DNA from: Meira nashicola
Lineage: Eukaryota > Basidiomycota > Exobasidiomycetes > Exobasidiales > Brachybasidiaceae
Direction of reading: 5' to 3'
DNA length: 64,000 nt
Assembly: GCA_001600355.1 (NCBI GenBank)
Contig: BCJU01000002.1
Coordinates: forward strand, 2,294,001-2,358,000
The notes below the pieces were generated by a model. The model searched no databases and was not told the DNA's origin. It was given only the letters and a program-made list of their open reading frames with translations. Every line of letters begins with the position of its first letter. Position 1 is the first letter of the stretch. Made by a program: the position numbers and the translations under genes. Shown piece by piece: positions 10,304 through 21,044 of the stretch.

Positions 10304-13300
10304 CTACAAATACACCGCTTCAAGATCATCCAAAGCAGAAAAAGGTTCAGATTCAGCTTTCAATTGAACATCCAATGCTCTATCCGAACCATCTCCACCA
10401 TTCAAAACTGCAATCAAAGTCCACCATGCTTGCCATGAAACTGCAGGGACGATAATATTACCATTTTGTACTTGACTTAACCAATTACGCCAAACGACTG
10501 AACTCCAAACACCTTCAGCTGATGGATAAGGACATGGCATGGCACGTTTGCGAGATTCTTCGTCTTTTTCATCAGGTTGGAATGTTTGACTACTCGAAAC
10601 AATCTTACTTCCAGGTGCAGGGAATCTTCGGCCAACGATTGGGCTACGGAAAACACACATTTCCATGTAATCCAATTCCCATGCTGATGCATGTGTCCAA
10701 TCGGAAGTTGCAATTTGCTCTAAACAATGAAACAGAGAATTAGCCGCTAGTGTTGTCGCAGTGGCAAAATGATTGCCCGATAGTCGGCTTCTTGACCAAC
10801 GATATTCACCAATCTCAACTCCGTCCGGTCCAATAGGCAAGCCTTCAGGAATTCCATGCCTTCTTCTGAAACCGTTTTGCTTATTAAGAGCATCTTTGAT
10901 CACACAACGAGGAACTTGATATGTTGCTCGGCTCATGTACTTTGTCTTTCCCATATCGAAATTCGATTCTACAAATCCTGAATCAACGTGTGAACTGACT
11001 TTGCCTTGTAGGATATCATGACCATATTCGCCTGCCATGCCATTTCGAACACGCGTCGTTTCGTATTCTACGAGCCATCTTGAAATGCTACGTAATAGTT
11101 CTGCCCAATCTTGCCAACTTCTTGCATCCGAATCGGCAAAGGGTGTTTTCATTTTGATTTCATGCTCTGTATTTGTTTCTTCCGGATTTTCATCTTCCAA
11201 TCCAGATCGTTTCTTTAGCCAACTGCCAATCTTTGTAAGATTACTACTCTGCTCTTTCTTGCCTTTCATCGAAGCACTTTCTGAGGGACCAACAGCATCT
11301 GAACTTGCTTCCGTGGTCAAGCCCAATGATGCTAATTTCTCTCTCGCATCGATCTCATCATTTGTTGGTACACTTTTTGTGGTTTCTTTCGACCCATTCG
11401 TTCCGATCGGATTTCCCGCTACTCCTTGCGCCCAATTTTGTACACGACTTTTATCTGCTTCTTGCTTTCTGTCCAACTCTGCTGCTCGTCCTAATGGTTG
11501 ATAAGAGCCTGAACGTTCACTTTTACTTCCTTTTCCATAACATAAATCCATGATTCCGTTCCATCCTAATCCTTCCGAAAGAGCACACGCAATACTGATC
11601 GGTAACGGATCTACGGAACCAGATAACCACCAAGATCCCGCTTCGCTATCGCGAAAGGGAGCCAAAAGCGCTTCAATACGTTCTTGATCCTCTAATTCGA
11701 TCGAATCAGGTGGCGTTTGAGCGTTAGGAAACGGCGAGATACCAGCAGAGGCAGATCCTTTTGGAGTTCGAGCAGGACTTGTCATCGTCGGTCGAAGTGT
11801 CTGACGCAAAGTTAAAGAAGTGTTTGCTGCTTTACGCCATAAGTTCAAAAAGTCATTTCCTTCGCCTCTTTTCCAAGCCTCGCCCGTGGCTTCAGAAGAA
11901 GATAGTAAGATCTCATCCTCATCACTTTGGACTGGGTTAGTAGAGAATACAGAACCTTCTTGTACAGGCCGCATACCTGGAGCAGGTTTGAAGCCTAATA
12001 AAGAGTTAGCATTGGCGGAGGAAGAAGCTCTTCGTTTGGACAATGAGCCAAGATGATTAGATGAAGCGATACTACCTTCATCGTCTATCATATCGATCGC
12101 CTCTTCATTCGACATATCTGATTGCACAGTCTGCGATCGGCGTCGGTCTAGATGATTGAATGAGAAGCCTGAAGATCCTTGTGCTTGATTGTCTGATGTA
12201 GGTGAAGTGACTGTTGGTGCAGGTTGCGAACCAGTATTGGTATTCAAAATCAGCTTTGCAGTAGTATCTTGTTGGGCGACAACTTCATCCGTACTTTGAT
12301 TGCTGAAATTGCTGGCAGAGCGATTACTTTTCCCGGATCCTGCTCGAATACCTTTGAAATCCATCAATTTTTGAATCATTGATGGCCTTCTGACATTTTC
12401 ACCGTTTTTGGAAAAGCTTCCAATCCTTGCAGCGTTACTAGTAGTCCTGTTTTTAGCATCTGCGGATTCGGGACTTGTACCAAATTCGGAAGTAACAGAC
12501 GTCAACGCTGCACTACTATTCGTAAACGTTCTTGAAGTTTTCTTTTCCCGCGTTCGAGAAGATGGAGCGGGAGAGCCATTTTGGGGCAAAAAGCCGGACC
12601 GATTCTGGTGGTGCTCGTCACTGTCTTCGGACAAAGCATGGGATCGGAAGCTGTCCGGACTACCGATCGGATGAAGAGAAAGGCTATCCGAATGCGAATG
12701 AGTGGATGAGGTGTTGGATAGGACACGATGTACGCCTAGAAACTCAGAGACTTGTTTCTGTGGCGGTGATGCGGTCAGACGTTTGCTTATTGTAGAACGT
12801 GCTGAACCTCTTGTTACAATCGGTGGTCGAGGTGGAGGAGGAGCTAGTCCGACTGAATGGAGATCCAAGCGTACTTTGAAGCGTACAGCACGATCTTCTG
12901 TTCCTTCTTTACCGACGACAATGATTTCTGGCTGGCGAGGTCTAAGGACGCCCTTCACCTCTCCTTCTTCATACTCTTCCTGTTCGATCACTTTGCTGCT
13001 CTTTCTTCGTTTAAGGTTGAAGAGATTTGCGGCACCTGAGCTAGAGGCCACGCTTGGTCTCCGTATATCGTTGTCATACTTGGGAGGTGAAATGCCAGAA
13101 TTACGAGTAAAACTACCTCTCTTTCGTCTGGATATTGACCTTTGCAATCCATTCGATTCGTCTTTAAGTTTGCCGTTTGTATCGAATCGAGCATCAAAGA
13201 ATGCTCTTAAATTGGCAAAGTGAGGATCTTCGTCTGCTCCTTCCAGCATTTCAATTAATTGACCCCAAACAGGAACTGCGTCTAAACAGCCTGTTCGCTC

Positions 13301-13624
13301 TAAAAGCATAGAGATCATTTTGATTGAATGGGGAGGAACAGGACTGGAATGTGGCCTTAGTCTATGCATTCCTGCTTTATAATTACTGTTGACTGAAGAA
13401 GCGTCCGAGCCTTCGCCATTGTCATCTTGATCGGAGGCTTCATTTGATGAATCTTGTTCTGCCAGGAAGGAGTGGTGAGGTAATGGTTTCAAATGAAGGG
13501 CGAATGGTAGAGTGAACAAATTCTCCAACGGAGCAGGAGTATTATCATTCAAGTATAATTCAGGATCCAAATCGTCCATAGTTGCTGAAGATACCATTCC
13601 GCTCGGTTGTCCAGCGTACGTCAT
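10304..13624 (-). CDS. large uncharacterised Ser-rich protein with a conserved-looking C-terminal domain
   Basis: I do not recognise this gene. The open frame begins at TTG (13675). The first in-frame ATG is 13624 (MTYAGQPSGM), giving 1106 residues. A short upstream exon is possible. Residues about 95-160 look folded (MISMLLERTGCLDAVPVWG). The middle (about 160-640) is low-complexity, rich in Ser, Asn and basic residues, and probably disordered, with phosphorylation-like SP sites. The last 450 residues look globular, with many Trp: EAGSWWLSGSVDPLPI, ALSEGLGWNGIMDLCYGKG, SWQDWAELLRSISRWL and VSWQAWWTLIAVLNGGDG. Acidic-basic linkers separate these blocks. No catalytic motif or membrane helix is visible. 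Gene reality is certain from the long frame. Function is unknown. Confidence 0.8.
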   Translation of the reverse strand: MTYAGQPSGMVSSATMDDLDPELYLNDNTPAPLENLFTLPFALHLKPLPHHSFLAEQDSSNEASDQDDNGEGSDASSVNSNYKAGMHRLRPHSSPVPPHSIKMISMLLERTGCLDAVPVWGQLIEMLEGADEDPHFANLRAFFDARFDTNGKLKDESNGLQRSISRRKRGSFTRNSGISPPKYDNDIRRPSVASSSGAANLFNLKRRKSSKVIEQEEYEEGEVKGVLRPRQPEIIVVGKEGTEDRAVRFKVRLDLHSVGLAPPPPRPPIVTRGSARSTISKRLTASPPQKQVSEFLGVHRVLSNTSSTHSHSDSLSLHPIGSPDSFRSHALSEDSDEHHQNRSGFLPQNGSPAPSSRTREKKTSRTFTNSSAALTSVTSEFGTSPESADAKNRTTSNAARIGSFSKNGENVRRPSMIQKLMDFKGIRAGSGKSNRSASNFSNQSTDEVVAQQDTTAKLILNTNTGSQPAPTVTSPTSDNQAQGSSGFSFNHLDRRRSQTVQSDMSNEEAIDMIDDEGSIASSNHLGSLSKRRASSSANANSLLGFKPAPGMRPVQEGSVFSTNPVQSDEDEILLSSSEATGEAWKRGEGNDFLNLWRKAANTSLTLRQTLRPTMTSPARTPKGSASAGISPFPNAQTPPDSIELEDQERIEALLAPFRDSEAGSWWLSGSVDPLPISIACALSEGLGWNGIMDLCYGKGSKSERSGSYQPLGRAAELDRKQEADKSRVQNWAQGVAGNPIGTNGSKETTKSVPTNDEIDAREKLASLGLTTEASSDAVGPSESASMKGKKEQSSNLTKIGSWLKKRSGLEDENPEETNTEHEIKMKTPFADSDARSWQDWAELLRSISRWLVEYETTRVRNGMAGEYGHDILQGKVSSHVDSGFVESNFDMGKTKYMSRATYQVPRCVIKDALNKQNGFRRRHGIPEGLPIGPDGVEIGEYRWSRSRLSGNHFATATTLAANSLFHCLEQIATSDWTHASAWELDYMEMCVFRSPIVGRRFPAPGSKIVSSSQTFQPDEKDEESRKRAMPCPYPSAEGVWSSVVWRNWLSQVQNGNIIVPAVSWQAWWTLIAVLNGGDGSDRALDVQLKAESEPFSALDDLEAVYL

Positions 13625-14577
13625 ACCTGAGAAAGTAACAGCTGTATGCGACCCAACCCTACTTTCCGTACTCAATCAATCTTGTTTGCCTTATTCAACG
13701 TACAAAAAGTGACGGCGTATCGATATGAGATCCATTCAATGCAATTTCGGCTCTATGGGGAAATGTGTAAAGTTGTAGATGGATGTGTTGATAGTTGTCC
13801 GTAGGATGATCGACTGGACGACGGTAAGGGTGAAAGAAGCAATGTTTAAAGGGGAGGAATTCGGCGTTCATAAATAATTCGATTGGGGACTATTCTACAC
13901 CCGCTCACATGAACTGCACCCACAAAGCGAGGAACCGAAAAAAGGTACTACCTACATACAGGGCGGGGCGCACCGCAAGGCACCATTCAGTCATCAGCAC
14001 AATGACATCTGTTATATAATTTAAACACGCTAAGGATTAAGAAATGACTGCATTAAAAACGCATAATCGGCGCCAGTCTACATTCTAAACGACAAATTGC
14101 TGCTAAAATTAAATCTTTTTCAGGAATAAAGCCCGGCGGAAAACTTTTCTTTTTCTATGTGCAGCAATTTGTTCAAGCGATTCTGACGTGGATGTATGTA
14201 ATATATGTATGTACATACTCGCATTTATTTCGGTGTATTTGATCGAGATTCCGATACAAAGTGTGTAGATCTATCAGTGTATTTGGCCTGCAGGCTGTTT
14301 GTCTCAAACATGCATCGATCACTTTCATCTTCGTTGGACAGCAATGAAAAATCATGGCACATGATCGTGAAATTGGTAACGTACAGAGCACTGCGCTTGT
14401 AAGTGTAAAGGAGATAGCCTGAGAAGCTGAACACATAGACTATACAGTAAAGTCACTAGTCTCTTTGCATATATATTTCTACTCGACTCTGGCCAGAATA
14501 TACCAATTTTTATTTCATCAATGTCATCAAGATTTCACTATTGTACATATTCTCATTTTTCCAATCTCTTCCTCCGT
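13625..14577. other. intergenic region upstream of the 1106-residue gene
   Basis: This contains the promoter of the 1106-residue gene and the 3' region of RAE1. It is AT-rich, with short ATGTATGT-type repeats near 14190-14215. Frames of 65-87 codons occur on both strands but none looks like a protein. I see no RNA gene. Confidence 0.55.
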
Positions 14578-15693
14578 CTAAGGCTTTTTTGGTCTTCGCT
14601 TCACTTCATCGTCTTTTGTAGCGTGCAAATAAATCTTATTTGGCGTGTTAGGCGGATTTGCGAAAGAGTATCCTTTGTGCCAATCGTAACTAACGCTATA
14701 TGCAAAGATGGAACCCGTGCTATTAAAAGCAGACGCTGAAATTGGTCCACCTTTATTATCAAACGATTTGAGGCGTGTTTTGCTATCTTTGTCCCAGAAA
14801 TTAATCGTACCATCACTTCCACAGGTAGAAAAGGTACCTTGAATGGGATGGAATCGAATATCATTCACGCTGAAAACTTGGTGAGGTTCACGATTTTGTT
14901 GACCTGGACCAGGATCTTTTCGGTGACATTTGAAAGAGAAATTACTTCCTTTATGTTCATCCTTTATGTATTGGAAAGCAACCCTTCCTTCCACACTTCC
15001 AACGGCAAAACCGGGCTGAACGGGAGGCAAGCCAGGTTGATCAGCACGTTGAATGCAACTGACCACGCGAGTTTGCCATTTCAACGGACTTTCCATATTA
15101 ATGATCGCATTGGTAGGGTTTTGTGACATATCAAACACTTGAATTTTGCGTTCTGCTGTTCCGACTACTACATAAGGCCAAACTGCATCCATGGAATAAC
15201 AACGTTCAGCTAATTGGGCAACAGCAATTGGGTTGGGTGATCGTAAATCCCAGTACTTCAACGTTTTATCCCAACTTCCTGTCACGAGAATACCGCCTTG
15301 TTGATCAACAAAGCGCAGATTTTTGATTGGTGCATCATGTGCTGCAATTTGTGAAGATTGTCCGGTAGAAACATCAAACATCCTTGCAGCTTTATCTGCT
15401 CCAGCCGATAAAATTTTGGTGCCGTCTCTACTCCAAGTTACATCCAAAACAGGACCTTCATGGGAATACATTGCTTTTGCTTGTGTTGAACCATTTTGTT
15501 CTACTCCATAGATGCGAACATTGTTATCCCAACAACTAGCTGCTAAGAAATCAGCAACTGGAGAAAAGCTTAAAGCAGAAATACCATCCGTTGGCGGTTG
15601 TGTCACTTCGATGTCTTGTTCTGCCGGAGTAGCAGCAGGTTGAGCTGGCCTACCGAACGTACTGACGGGATTTGAGCCGCCGAACAGCGACAT
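14578..15693 (-). CDS. RAE1: mRNA export factor RAE1/GLE2 (WD40)
   Basis: Rae1 (Gle2) is a seven-bladed WD40 protein that works with Nup98-type nucleoporins in mRNA export and also in mitosis. The frame is complete at 371 residues, a normal length. The N-terminus MSLFGGSNPVSTFGRP is typical. WD blades are visible as GISALSFSPVADFLAASCWDN, GPVLDVTWSRDGTKILSAGAD, APIKNLRF with ILVTGSWDKTLKYWD, and a late blade with TFSTCGSDGTINFWDKD. The family stretch VGSVEGRVAFQY and the C-terminal NKIYLHATKDDEVKRRPKKP are also present. The gene has no intron. The start codon lies 386 bases from the divergent Tag1-like gene. The identification is very firm. Confidence 0.96.
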   Translation of the reverse strand: MSLFGGSNPVSTFGRPAQPAATPAEQDIEVTQPPTDGISALSFSPVADFLAASCWDNNVRIYGVEQNGSTQAKAMYSHEGPVLDVTWSRDGTKILSAGADKAARMFDVSTGQSSQIAAHDAPIKNLRFVDQQGGILVTGSWDKTLKYWDLRSPNPIAVAQLAERCYSMDAVWPYVVVGTAERKIQVFDMSQNPTNAIINMESPLKWQTRVVSCIQRADQPGLPPVQPGFAVGSVEGRVAFQYIKDEHKGSNFSFKCHRKDPGPGQQNREPHQVFSVNDIRFHPIQGTFSTCGSDGTINFWDKDSKTRLKSFDNKGGPISASAFNSTGSIFAYSVSYDWHKGYSFANPPNTPNKIYLHATKDDEVKRRPKKP

Positions 15694-16079
15694 GATCGTA
15701 ATACTTCGTGATGGTAAAGAGTATCATTTTGCTCGATACCTTTCTTCCTTCTAAAATGCACGCGTTCAATGATTAGGGTTTTGATTGTGTTACATAAGCA
15801 TCAATTGTTTGCTTTTGGACTTTAATTTCGAGGCTTGGCCGTTAATGATTGCTGAGCTCATGCAGTGCAATTGTCCGCGCCCATAGGTTACATCCGTACC
15901 GTACAAGTGGAGAATTCTATAAATTACACTTCTGCAGTGCCCGAAATTAAGAAATAATGATCAAACCCCTTATGTGCGGGCAGTTCTCTTTGGTATTTTC
16001 TTCTCCTGATATCTCTACTCTTGCCATCCATACCTGGTGATCCCTAGAATAAGGGACTGGTTGTAGATTTCAATTGAGA
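15694..16079. promoter_or_regulatory. divergent promoter, RAE1 and Tag1-like gene
   Basis: These 386 bases separate two start codons and must serve both genes. A pyrimidine-rich stretch lies just before the Tag1-like start. I recognise no specific operator. Confidence 0.5.
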
Positions 16080-18566
16080 ATGTCCGCCCCTCAACCGCAG
16101 TATCGTGAAAGTTTGGATGAATTGGAAGATGGAAGAGGCGAATCGGCTCCCTTGTTGGGCGGCGAAGGAAGTCAAGCAAATGCCGAAAATGGACAAACAT
16201 GGACGCAATACCCGGCACAATGGTGGGTGCAGTCAAAGGAATACGTGAGCAGTATGCGAAAAAAGCATCTCGATCGTGGTAAACAGCGTCAACAGGATGC
16301 ATCACGAAGCGAATCTACTGATGAGACCGTTCGCAATTCGTCTGGAATAAAAGCTAAACTACTTCGTTATCGTTCCGAACATCCAACCGCATTCATCGTT
16401 TTGACCGCACTTTCAGGCTTATTTTTGTTCGTTCTGGTGCTTTTCCTTATCGTCCTTTTCCATCTATTATTTGTAACCCTTCGCAATCCCGATGACGCTA
16501 CTCAACAGCGGATTATGGCCAACTCATTCAGTATAGATGGACCTGACAATGTGCGCGTAGTCGGTTTGGCAGATAACGGATTAACAATTAATATACAGGG
16601 CAGAATCGGAATCGATCCGGATGTTGCTTTGAATGAATGGCTTGGTGAAAGGAAGGATGTCAGCTGGTGGAAACGCAAAGATCGTGATATTGTTGAATGG
16701 GCTGTGAATAAAGTGGCAGGTGTACAGGTTGATGTCGACACTCTTGCTCTACGCAGCCCAGATTGGAGCGTCAAAAGAGACGTTGATCGAGTCAATTTAA
16801 TACCAGACGATGACAAGAAAAAGAAGAAGAAATATCATGCGTCTATCAGCAAGAAGCAGATACTCCCACCCACGCCAGCCGATCTTGTCACTTTCAAGAT
16901 CGATCCACTGCTCATTCCTGTACCACAGGTAGGCAAGAGTGATCATATTAAGGGTCAATCAGCACCTGCAGCAGATACACCAATCGATATAACGTTAGTC
17001 ATAAAGCCTTCTGGGCCTGCACTTCTTGAATTTGCACGATACACCTTGGAGAACAAGACTGCATACGTGGACATCAAAGTGACAAAAGCTCGTGTGCGCG
17101 GATTGAATTTCAAAGATTGGGCTCGCGGTCAAGTCACTAGCTCTTCATGGTGGGGTATTCCTGGCTGGATCAATATGAACGTTGCCGAATCATGGAAACG
17201 GTTGGCGCAAGAAGTGCCCAAATTCGACGGCAACGATACAAACACCGACGAATTCTTAAATTTGACACGATATGACTTTGCCGAGCTTGGAGGTCCTGGT
17301 TCTCCATACCCTGAGCGTGCTTTAGGTCTTGATGCATACGCTGAGGCTACAAATCCCTTGGGTAAATTGCTCAAGGGTCACGTACCATATAGTTTACCCT
17401 TTGGAGCATATTTACCCGTCAAAACCTCGACCAATGCTTCATCAATTCTTGAAAAGAGCGATGACGATTTCGTTCTATTGGCAGCAGTTGCTACTGAACC
17501 TTTTGACATTGATGGACAGAAAAAGATTCCGTTGAAGTTGCATGGCCGTGTGATTCCACCTCCACAACCACCATCGTTCGGTCGTCGTTCACAAATGCCC
17601 ATGAATGCAGAAGCAGACAAAGCACCATCTTCACCTCCCAAAGAAGATCCTGCAGGGCAAGCCCTTGGTGATTTCTTGAGTCGATTCTTGCGTGGAGATC
17701 CTAATACACTTATCGTTCGCGGTGGATCGCCTTTCGCAACTCCAAAGATGAACAAGCCTAAAGAAGGCGAAATGCTTCCAATGCCAGGTGGCGGATCGGA
17801 CGATTTACCAGTTTGGTTGGACCGCTTGCTTCGTACGATGTCCGTACCGATCAGTTTCCCAGGATCTCCCGTCACAGATCTGATTCAAAATGTCACTATT
17901 GCTGATTTGAAGATCACACCGCATCCATTTGGTGAAGATAAATTTACATGTAGTGGAACAATTATGGGCGTGATGAATATGCCAGGTCAATTGGCTACAG
18001 TGGATGTACAAATTACCGATCTTTGGCCCGATGTTTTAATCTTCAACGGCAAACCCCCAAGCATGAAGCATGGAGGTGACAAAGACGGTGATCACAAGAA
18101 TTCCAAGAGTCTCAGCAAACGTGACAAGAAAGACGGAGACGACGATGACAACGACGATGATGATGATGATACACCCATTCCAGATCCTCTGCCTGACCCA
18201 TTGCCTGAACATGCATTCGGCCGTGTCGTACCTCACAAGTGGGCACCAGCTGAGACTTATATCGATCCTGAAGATCCAAAAGGAGAGCGCAAATTATTGC
18301 GATCAGAATTGAAAGATGTCCCTTTCACACTGTTACCTGGAAGAAGATCCGATTTCCAAAGCTTTAGCTGGAAGATCATCACAGGTGAAGGTGCAGTTGC
18401 TGGTGTTGATGGAAAATCTAAAGCAAAGATTTGGAATAGCGGTTTGGGTAAATTGATGTTATCGAACTTACCTGTCCAAGGCGTCTTTACCGTTGGTAAA
18501 CGTGGCTCAGGCGGAGATGACGGAGATGGCGACGGCGATGATGGCTGCGAGATGGCTCAATGTTGA
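16080..18566 (+). CDS. Tag1-like vacuolar membrane protein (DUF3712 family)
   Basis: The best fit is the Tag1 (YLR173W) family of single-span vacuolar membrane proteins, implicated in yeast in ending autophagy. The frame opens at a TTG (16074). The ATG is 16080, giving 828 residues. The cytosolic N-terminus carries a dileucine-like sorting motif (ESAPLLGG), and one strong membrane helix lies at about residues 105-132. After it a repeated barrel-like lumenal region begins with MANSFSIDGPDNVRVVG and then INIQGRIGIDPDVAL, the LEA-like or DUF3712 style. A later module contains NMPGQLATVDVQITDLWP. An Asp-rich stretch near residues 684-697 precedes DPLPDPLPEHAFG. An Asp/Gly-rich tail closes the protein. 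Family membership is inferred from remembered motifs and topology. The function is transferred from yeast and less certain. Confidence 0.65.
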   Translation: MSAPQPQYRESLDELEDGRGESAPLLGGEGSQANAENGQTWTQYPAQWWVQSKEYVSSMRKKHLDRGKQRQQDASRSESTDETVRNSSGIKAKLLRYRSEHPTAFIVLTALSGLFLFVLVLFLIVLFHLLFVTLRNPDDATQQRIMANSFSIDGPDNVRVVGLADNGLTINIQGRIGIDPDVALNEWLGERKDVSWWKRKDRDIVEWAVNKVAGVQVDVDTLALRSPDWSVKRDVDRVNLIPDDDKKKKKKYHASISKKQILPPTPADLVTFKIDPLLIPVPQVGKSDHIKGQSAPAADTPIDITLVIKPSGPALLEFARYTLENKTAYVDIKVTKARVRGLNFKDWARGQVTSSSWWGIPGWINMNVAESWKRLAQEVPKFDGNDTNTDEFLNLTRYDFAELGGPGSPYPERALGLDAYAEATNPLGKLLKGHVPYSLPFGAYLPVKTSTNASSILEKSDDDFVLLAAVATEPFDIDGQKKIPLKLHGRVIPPPQPPSFGRRSQMPMNAEADKAPSSPPKEDPAGQALGDFLSRFLRGDPNTLIVRGGSPFATPKMNKPKEGEMLPMPGGGSDDLPVWLDRLLRTMSVPISFPGSPVTDLIQNVTIADLKITPHPFGEDKFTCSGTIMGVMNMPGQLATVDVQITDLWPDVLIFNGKPPSMKHGGDKDGDHKNSKSLSKRDKKDGDDDDNDDDDDDTPIPDPLPDPLPEHAFGRVVPHKWAPAETYIDPEDPKGERKLLRSELKDVPFTLLPGRRSDFQSFSWKIITGEGAVAGVDGKSKAKIWNSGLGKLMLSNLPVQGVFTVGKRGSGGDDGDGDGDDGCEMAQC

Positions 18567-18773
18567 GAATGAAGCGGTGCTTGAGGTGTGGTTCTATGTT
18601 CATGTATATTATTAATGACTTTCTCGGTACAATTTTGCAAAGAAATTTCTTTTAAATCTGCTACCGTTTCTTAGAGTCTGAGATGAATTCGGAAGAGGTA
18701 TAATTTTGCATATTTTACATAAAATGTTAAAGTACATCGAGTATTACAAATGTTAATGAGAATTGAGTGCAAT

Positions 18774-21044
18774 TTATGAGTTCTCATCTACCTCCATATC
18801 TTCCAATCGTTCTGGTGATTGAATGCCAGAATTTGTCCCCTCTTCTGTCCGATGAGAGTCCCATTCCATCTTTGAAGCATAATCAGATGATGAAGGAGAA
18901 GGCTTTGCAGACGTTTCATCAATTTGCGATTCGAACTTTTCCTTCTTCGAACCTATCGTTTCGTCTCCCACGATATTTTCATCGTCTTCTAATTTGATGT
19001 CAGAAGAAGCAATGGGCGAGTCAGCAGCAGGTGTATGAGTCCGCGTACTCGAATGTGTAGTCGCTGACTTTTTGTTATTCAAATACCCTTTCTTGCGTGA
19101 TCGCTTGGATGTATGTCTTACGCTTGATTGCAATGTCGTATCATCTTCATCCTCATCAGAGCTATCTTCAAGCTCCCTTTTACGAGCTTCAGCTTGTGCT
19201 TTTACCTCATCTGCTAGATCATACTGCCACATTTCCTGAAGAAATTCTTCATAACGCTCTTCCAACGCTCGACATGGACCATTTTCTTGCATTGTGTCGG
19301 TTTGCTCGATGAAGAAGCGACCTTTTTGTTTATCTACATCCTCCAGAGCCTGTCGAATATTTTCTGGTGGAGGGAATTGCATTTGATCTAGCTTGCTCAC
19401 AATCTTCGCTCTTGCATTACCATACAAGCTAATGATCGGAAAATAGCCTAAAGCACCATCATCGAAGTGATTTTCTCTAGATTTTAAAATCGATGCAGGT
19501 GTCGATGACGTAGTGATGGCTTTTTCCTCTTCATCCTCATCACCTGCACCTAGACCTCTCGTCGTATTTGCTTTGGATTTCAACGTATTATTCTGCTGAC
19601 CAGCCCTATGCTTTCGTAATGGACGGAAGTCAAGAAGATTTTGAAATGCTACTCCCTGTGGCTTTCCATTCACGAAGAAGCCTATCAAAGACTCCGCTCC
19701 CAAAGTAGGTAATTGCCGAAGATTTGCTGATGGATCCTTGACGGGACCAGAACCAGGTGGCGGAGGACCTCCTTTTCTTTTCACGCCTTCTTCTTTGGCT
19801 TTTGGGTCAGACAGTAAACCAGAATTGACGTTAATCATAGTTTCACTTAATGCAGCTCCACGGGGTGCTTGTAGCTTTTCTCCACGTCGACTGCGATTCA
19901 TCAAATGATCCATCTCTTTAGGCACAGCGAGCTCCAATTGTTCGAAATAAAGTCTTCCTTTGTAGCGAATTGGAATTCTCTTTCTCTCGATCCTAGCAGG
20001 ATCCAATGGATCGCTAGGGTCAGGCTTTCTTGACGGAGGTAAAGAGATCCACATTCCAATAACGTCTCCTGGATGAAAAGGTGTGCCGTAGCCATAAGTC
20101 CGAGCCAAGAAAACTTTTTCGCCAGTCGTATCTCTTAATCCATAGCTGTATCCATTCGAGCCCACCGGTGCATTCAAAGGTGCTTCACGCCTTCCCCATC
20201 CTAGCCGGATATGATTGCCATCTTTTGCGTTTGAAGGTGGTCCGTCAGGTTGAAGGATTTGTACCTCTACGTACCAAGAACCTTCACGTACTGGAACATT
20301 TGCTCTTAAGCAGCGAAAGCCATTACTAGCAGAAGCTGTACAAGCATCTTGTGATAAGTGAGTGAATGCGCTTCGGTCTGACCAACTCCAATGTATTCCG
20401 TGTGGTTCAGTCTCCAACGTCTTGTATACTGATTGAGGTAAGGATTCTGATGCAGGACCCGCAGCTACATACCGCCAGCCATTTCGATTAAGAGGGTAAT
20501 TTACCATATTGTACATATCATTCACGCCTGCAATTGGCGCCAGAATAGGCAGGGGCAATATATGCTCTGCATCACCAATTATTGGTAGCGGTCCTCGATA
20601 CTTCTTTGGAACGGAATGGTGACTTCTTTGCTTCTCTGAGTCACTTCCCTGTAAGGGAGATTGTGAATGAATAGCTGGTGATACAGTTTCTCTCGATTTG
20701 CTTCGATCTCGTTCTTCCTCAGAAGGAGAAGGGCTTGGTCGTAAAGACTGTGATGGTGAATCATCTGATGCTGCACTACTAAAAACGCTTGCCTTACCGT
20801 TCGATACGGGAGAAGCTCTTAATGATGTAACATCAAGATCACTTGCAGAAGAAGAAGGAGAAATTGACTGAATTCCGTTTAAAAGATGCGGAGCCGCATG
20901 TGCGATATAAGCACGTTGGGCTTGAGAAGGACCGGCCTCGACAGGTACATAGTTATGATTATTGATTTCGGTCTCTGTATCTTTCATTTCCACTGCTTCA
21001 CTTACGTTTGACCTGGAGGCTACATGAACTTCCTCATCTTCCAT
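18774..21044 (-). CDS. ASH2: ASH2/BRE2-type SPRY subunit of the H3K4 methyltransferase complex
   Basis: This is the SPRY-domain subunit of the Set1/COMPASS histone H3 lysine 4 methyltransferase, in the nucleus. The open frame begins at GTG (21050). The ATG is 21044 (MEDEEVHVAS), giving 756 residues. The first 180 residues are Ser/Pro-rich and lack a Cys-rich PHD-like finger, as in yeast Bre2. The SPRY begins near residue 216 (HGIHWSWSDRSAF), with WYVEVQILQPDGPP, HIRLGWGRREAPLNAPVG and YGYGTPFHPGDVIGMWISLP. As in other family members, a long loop splits the SPRY. It resumes with IGFFVNGKPQGVAF and the family motif DDGALGYFPIISLYG near residue 527. The C-terminus is acidic. The family call is firm. 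Choosing between the names ASH2 and BRE2 is a naming issue. Confidence 0.88.
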   Translation of the reverse strand: MEDEEVHVASRSNVSEAVEMKDTETEINNHNYVPVEAGPSQAQRAYIAHAAPHLLNGIQSISPSSSASDLDVTSLRASPVSNGKASVFSSAASDDSPSQSLRPSPSPSEEERDRSKSRETVSPAIHSQSPLQGSDSEKQRSHHSVPKKYRGPLPIIGDAEHILPLPILAPIAGVNDMYNMVNYPLNRNGWRYVAAGPASESLPQSVYKTLETEPHGIHWSWSDRSAFTHLSQDACTASASNGFRCLRANVPVREGSWYVEVQILQPDGPPSNAKDGNHIRLGWGRREAPLNAPVGSNGYSYGLRDTTGEKVFLARTYGYGTPFHPGDVIGMWISLPPSRKPDPSDPLDPARIERKRIPIRYKGRLYFEQLELAVPKEMDHLMNRSRRGEKLQAPRGAALSETMINVNSGLLSDPKAKEEGVKRKGGPPPPGSGPVKDPSANLRQLPTLGAESLIGFFVNGKPQGVAFQNLLDFRPLRKHRAGQQNNTLKSKANTTRGLGAGDEDEEEKAITTSSTPASILKSRENHFDDGALGYFPIISLYGNARAKIVSKLDQMQFPPPENIRQALEDVDKQKGRFFIEQTDTMQENGPCRALEERYEEFLQEMWQYDLADEVKAQAEARKRELEDSSDEDEDDTTLQSSVRHTSKRSRKKGYLNNKKSATTHSSTRTHTPAADSPIASSDIKLEDDENIVGDETIGSKKEKFESQIDETSAKPSPSSSDYASKMEWDSHRTEEGTNSGIQSPERLEDMEVDENS

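Noticed and set aside
12702..13223. 173-codon plus-strand frame inside the 1106-residue gene
   Set aside because: It is antisense to a confident long frame and reads as a Ser/Leu/Arg-rich shadow of it.
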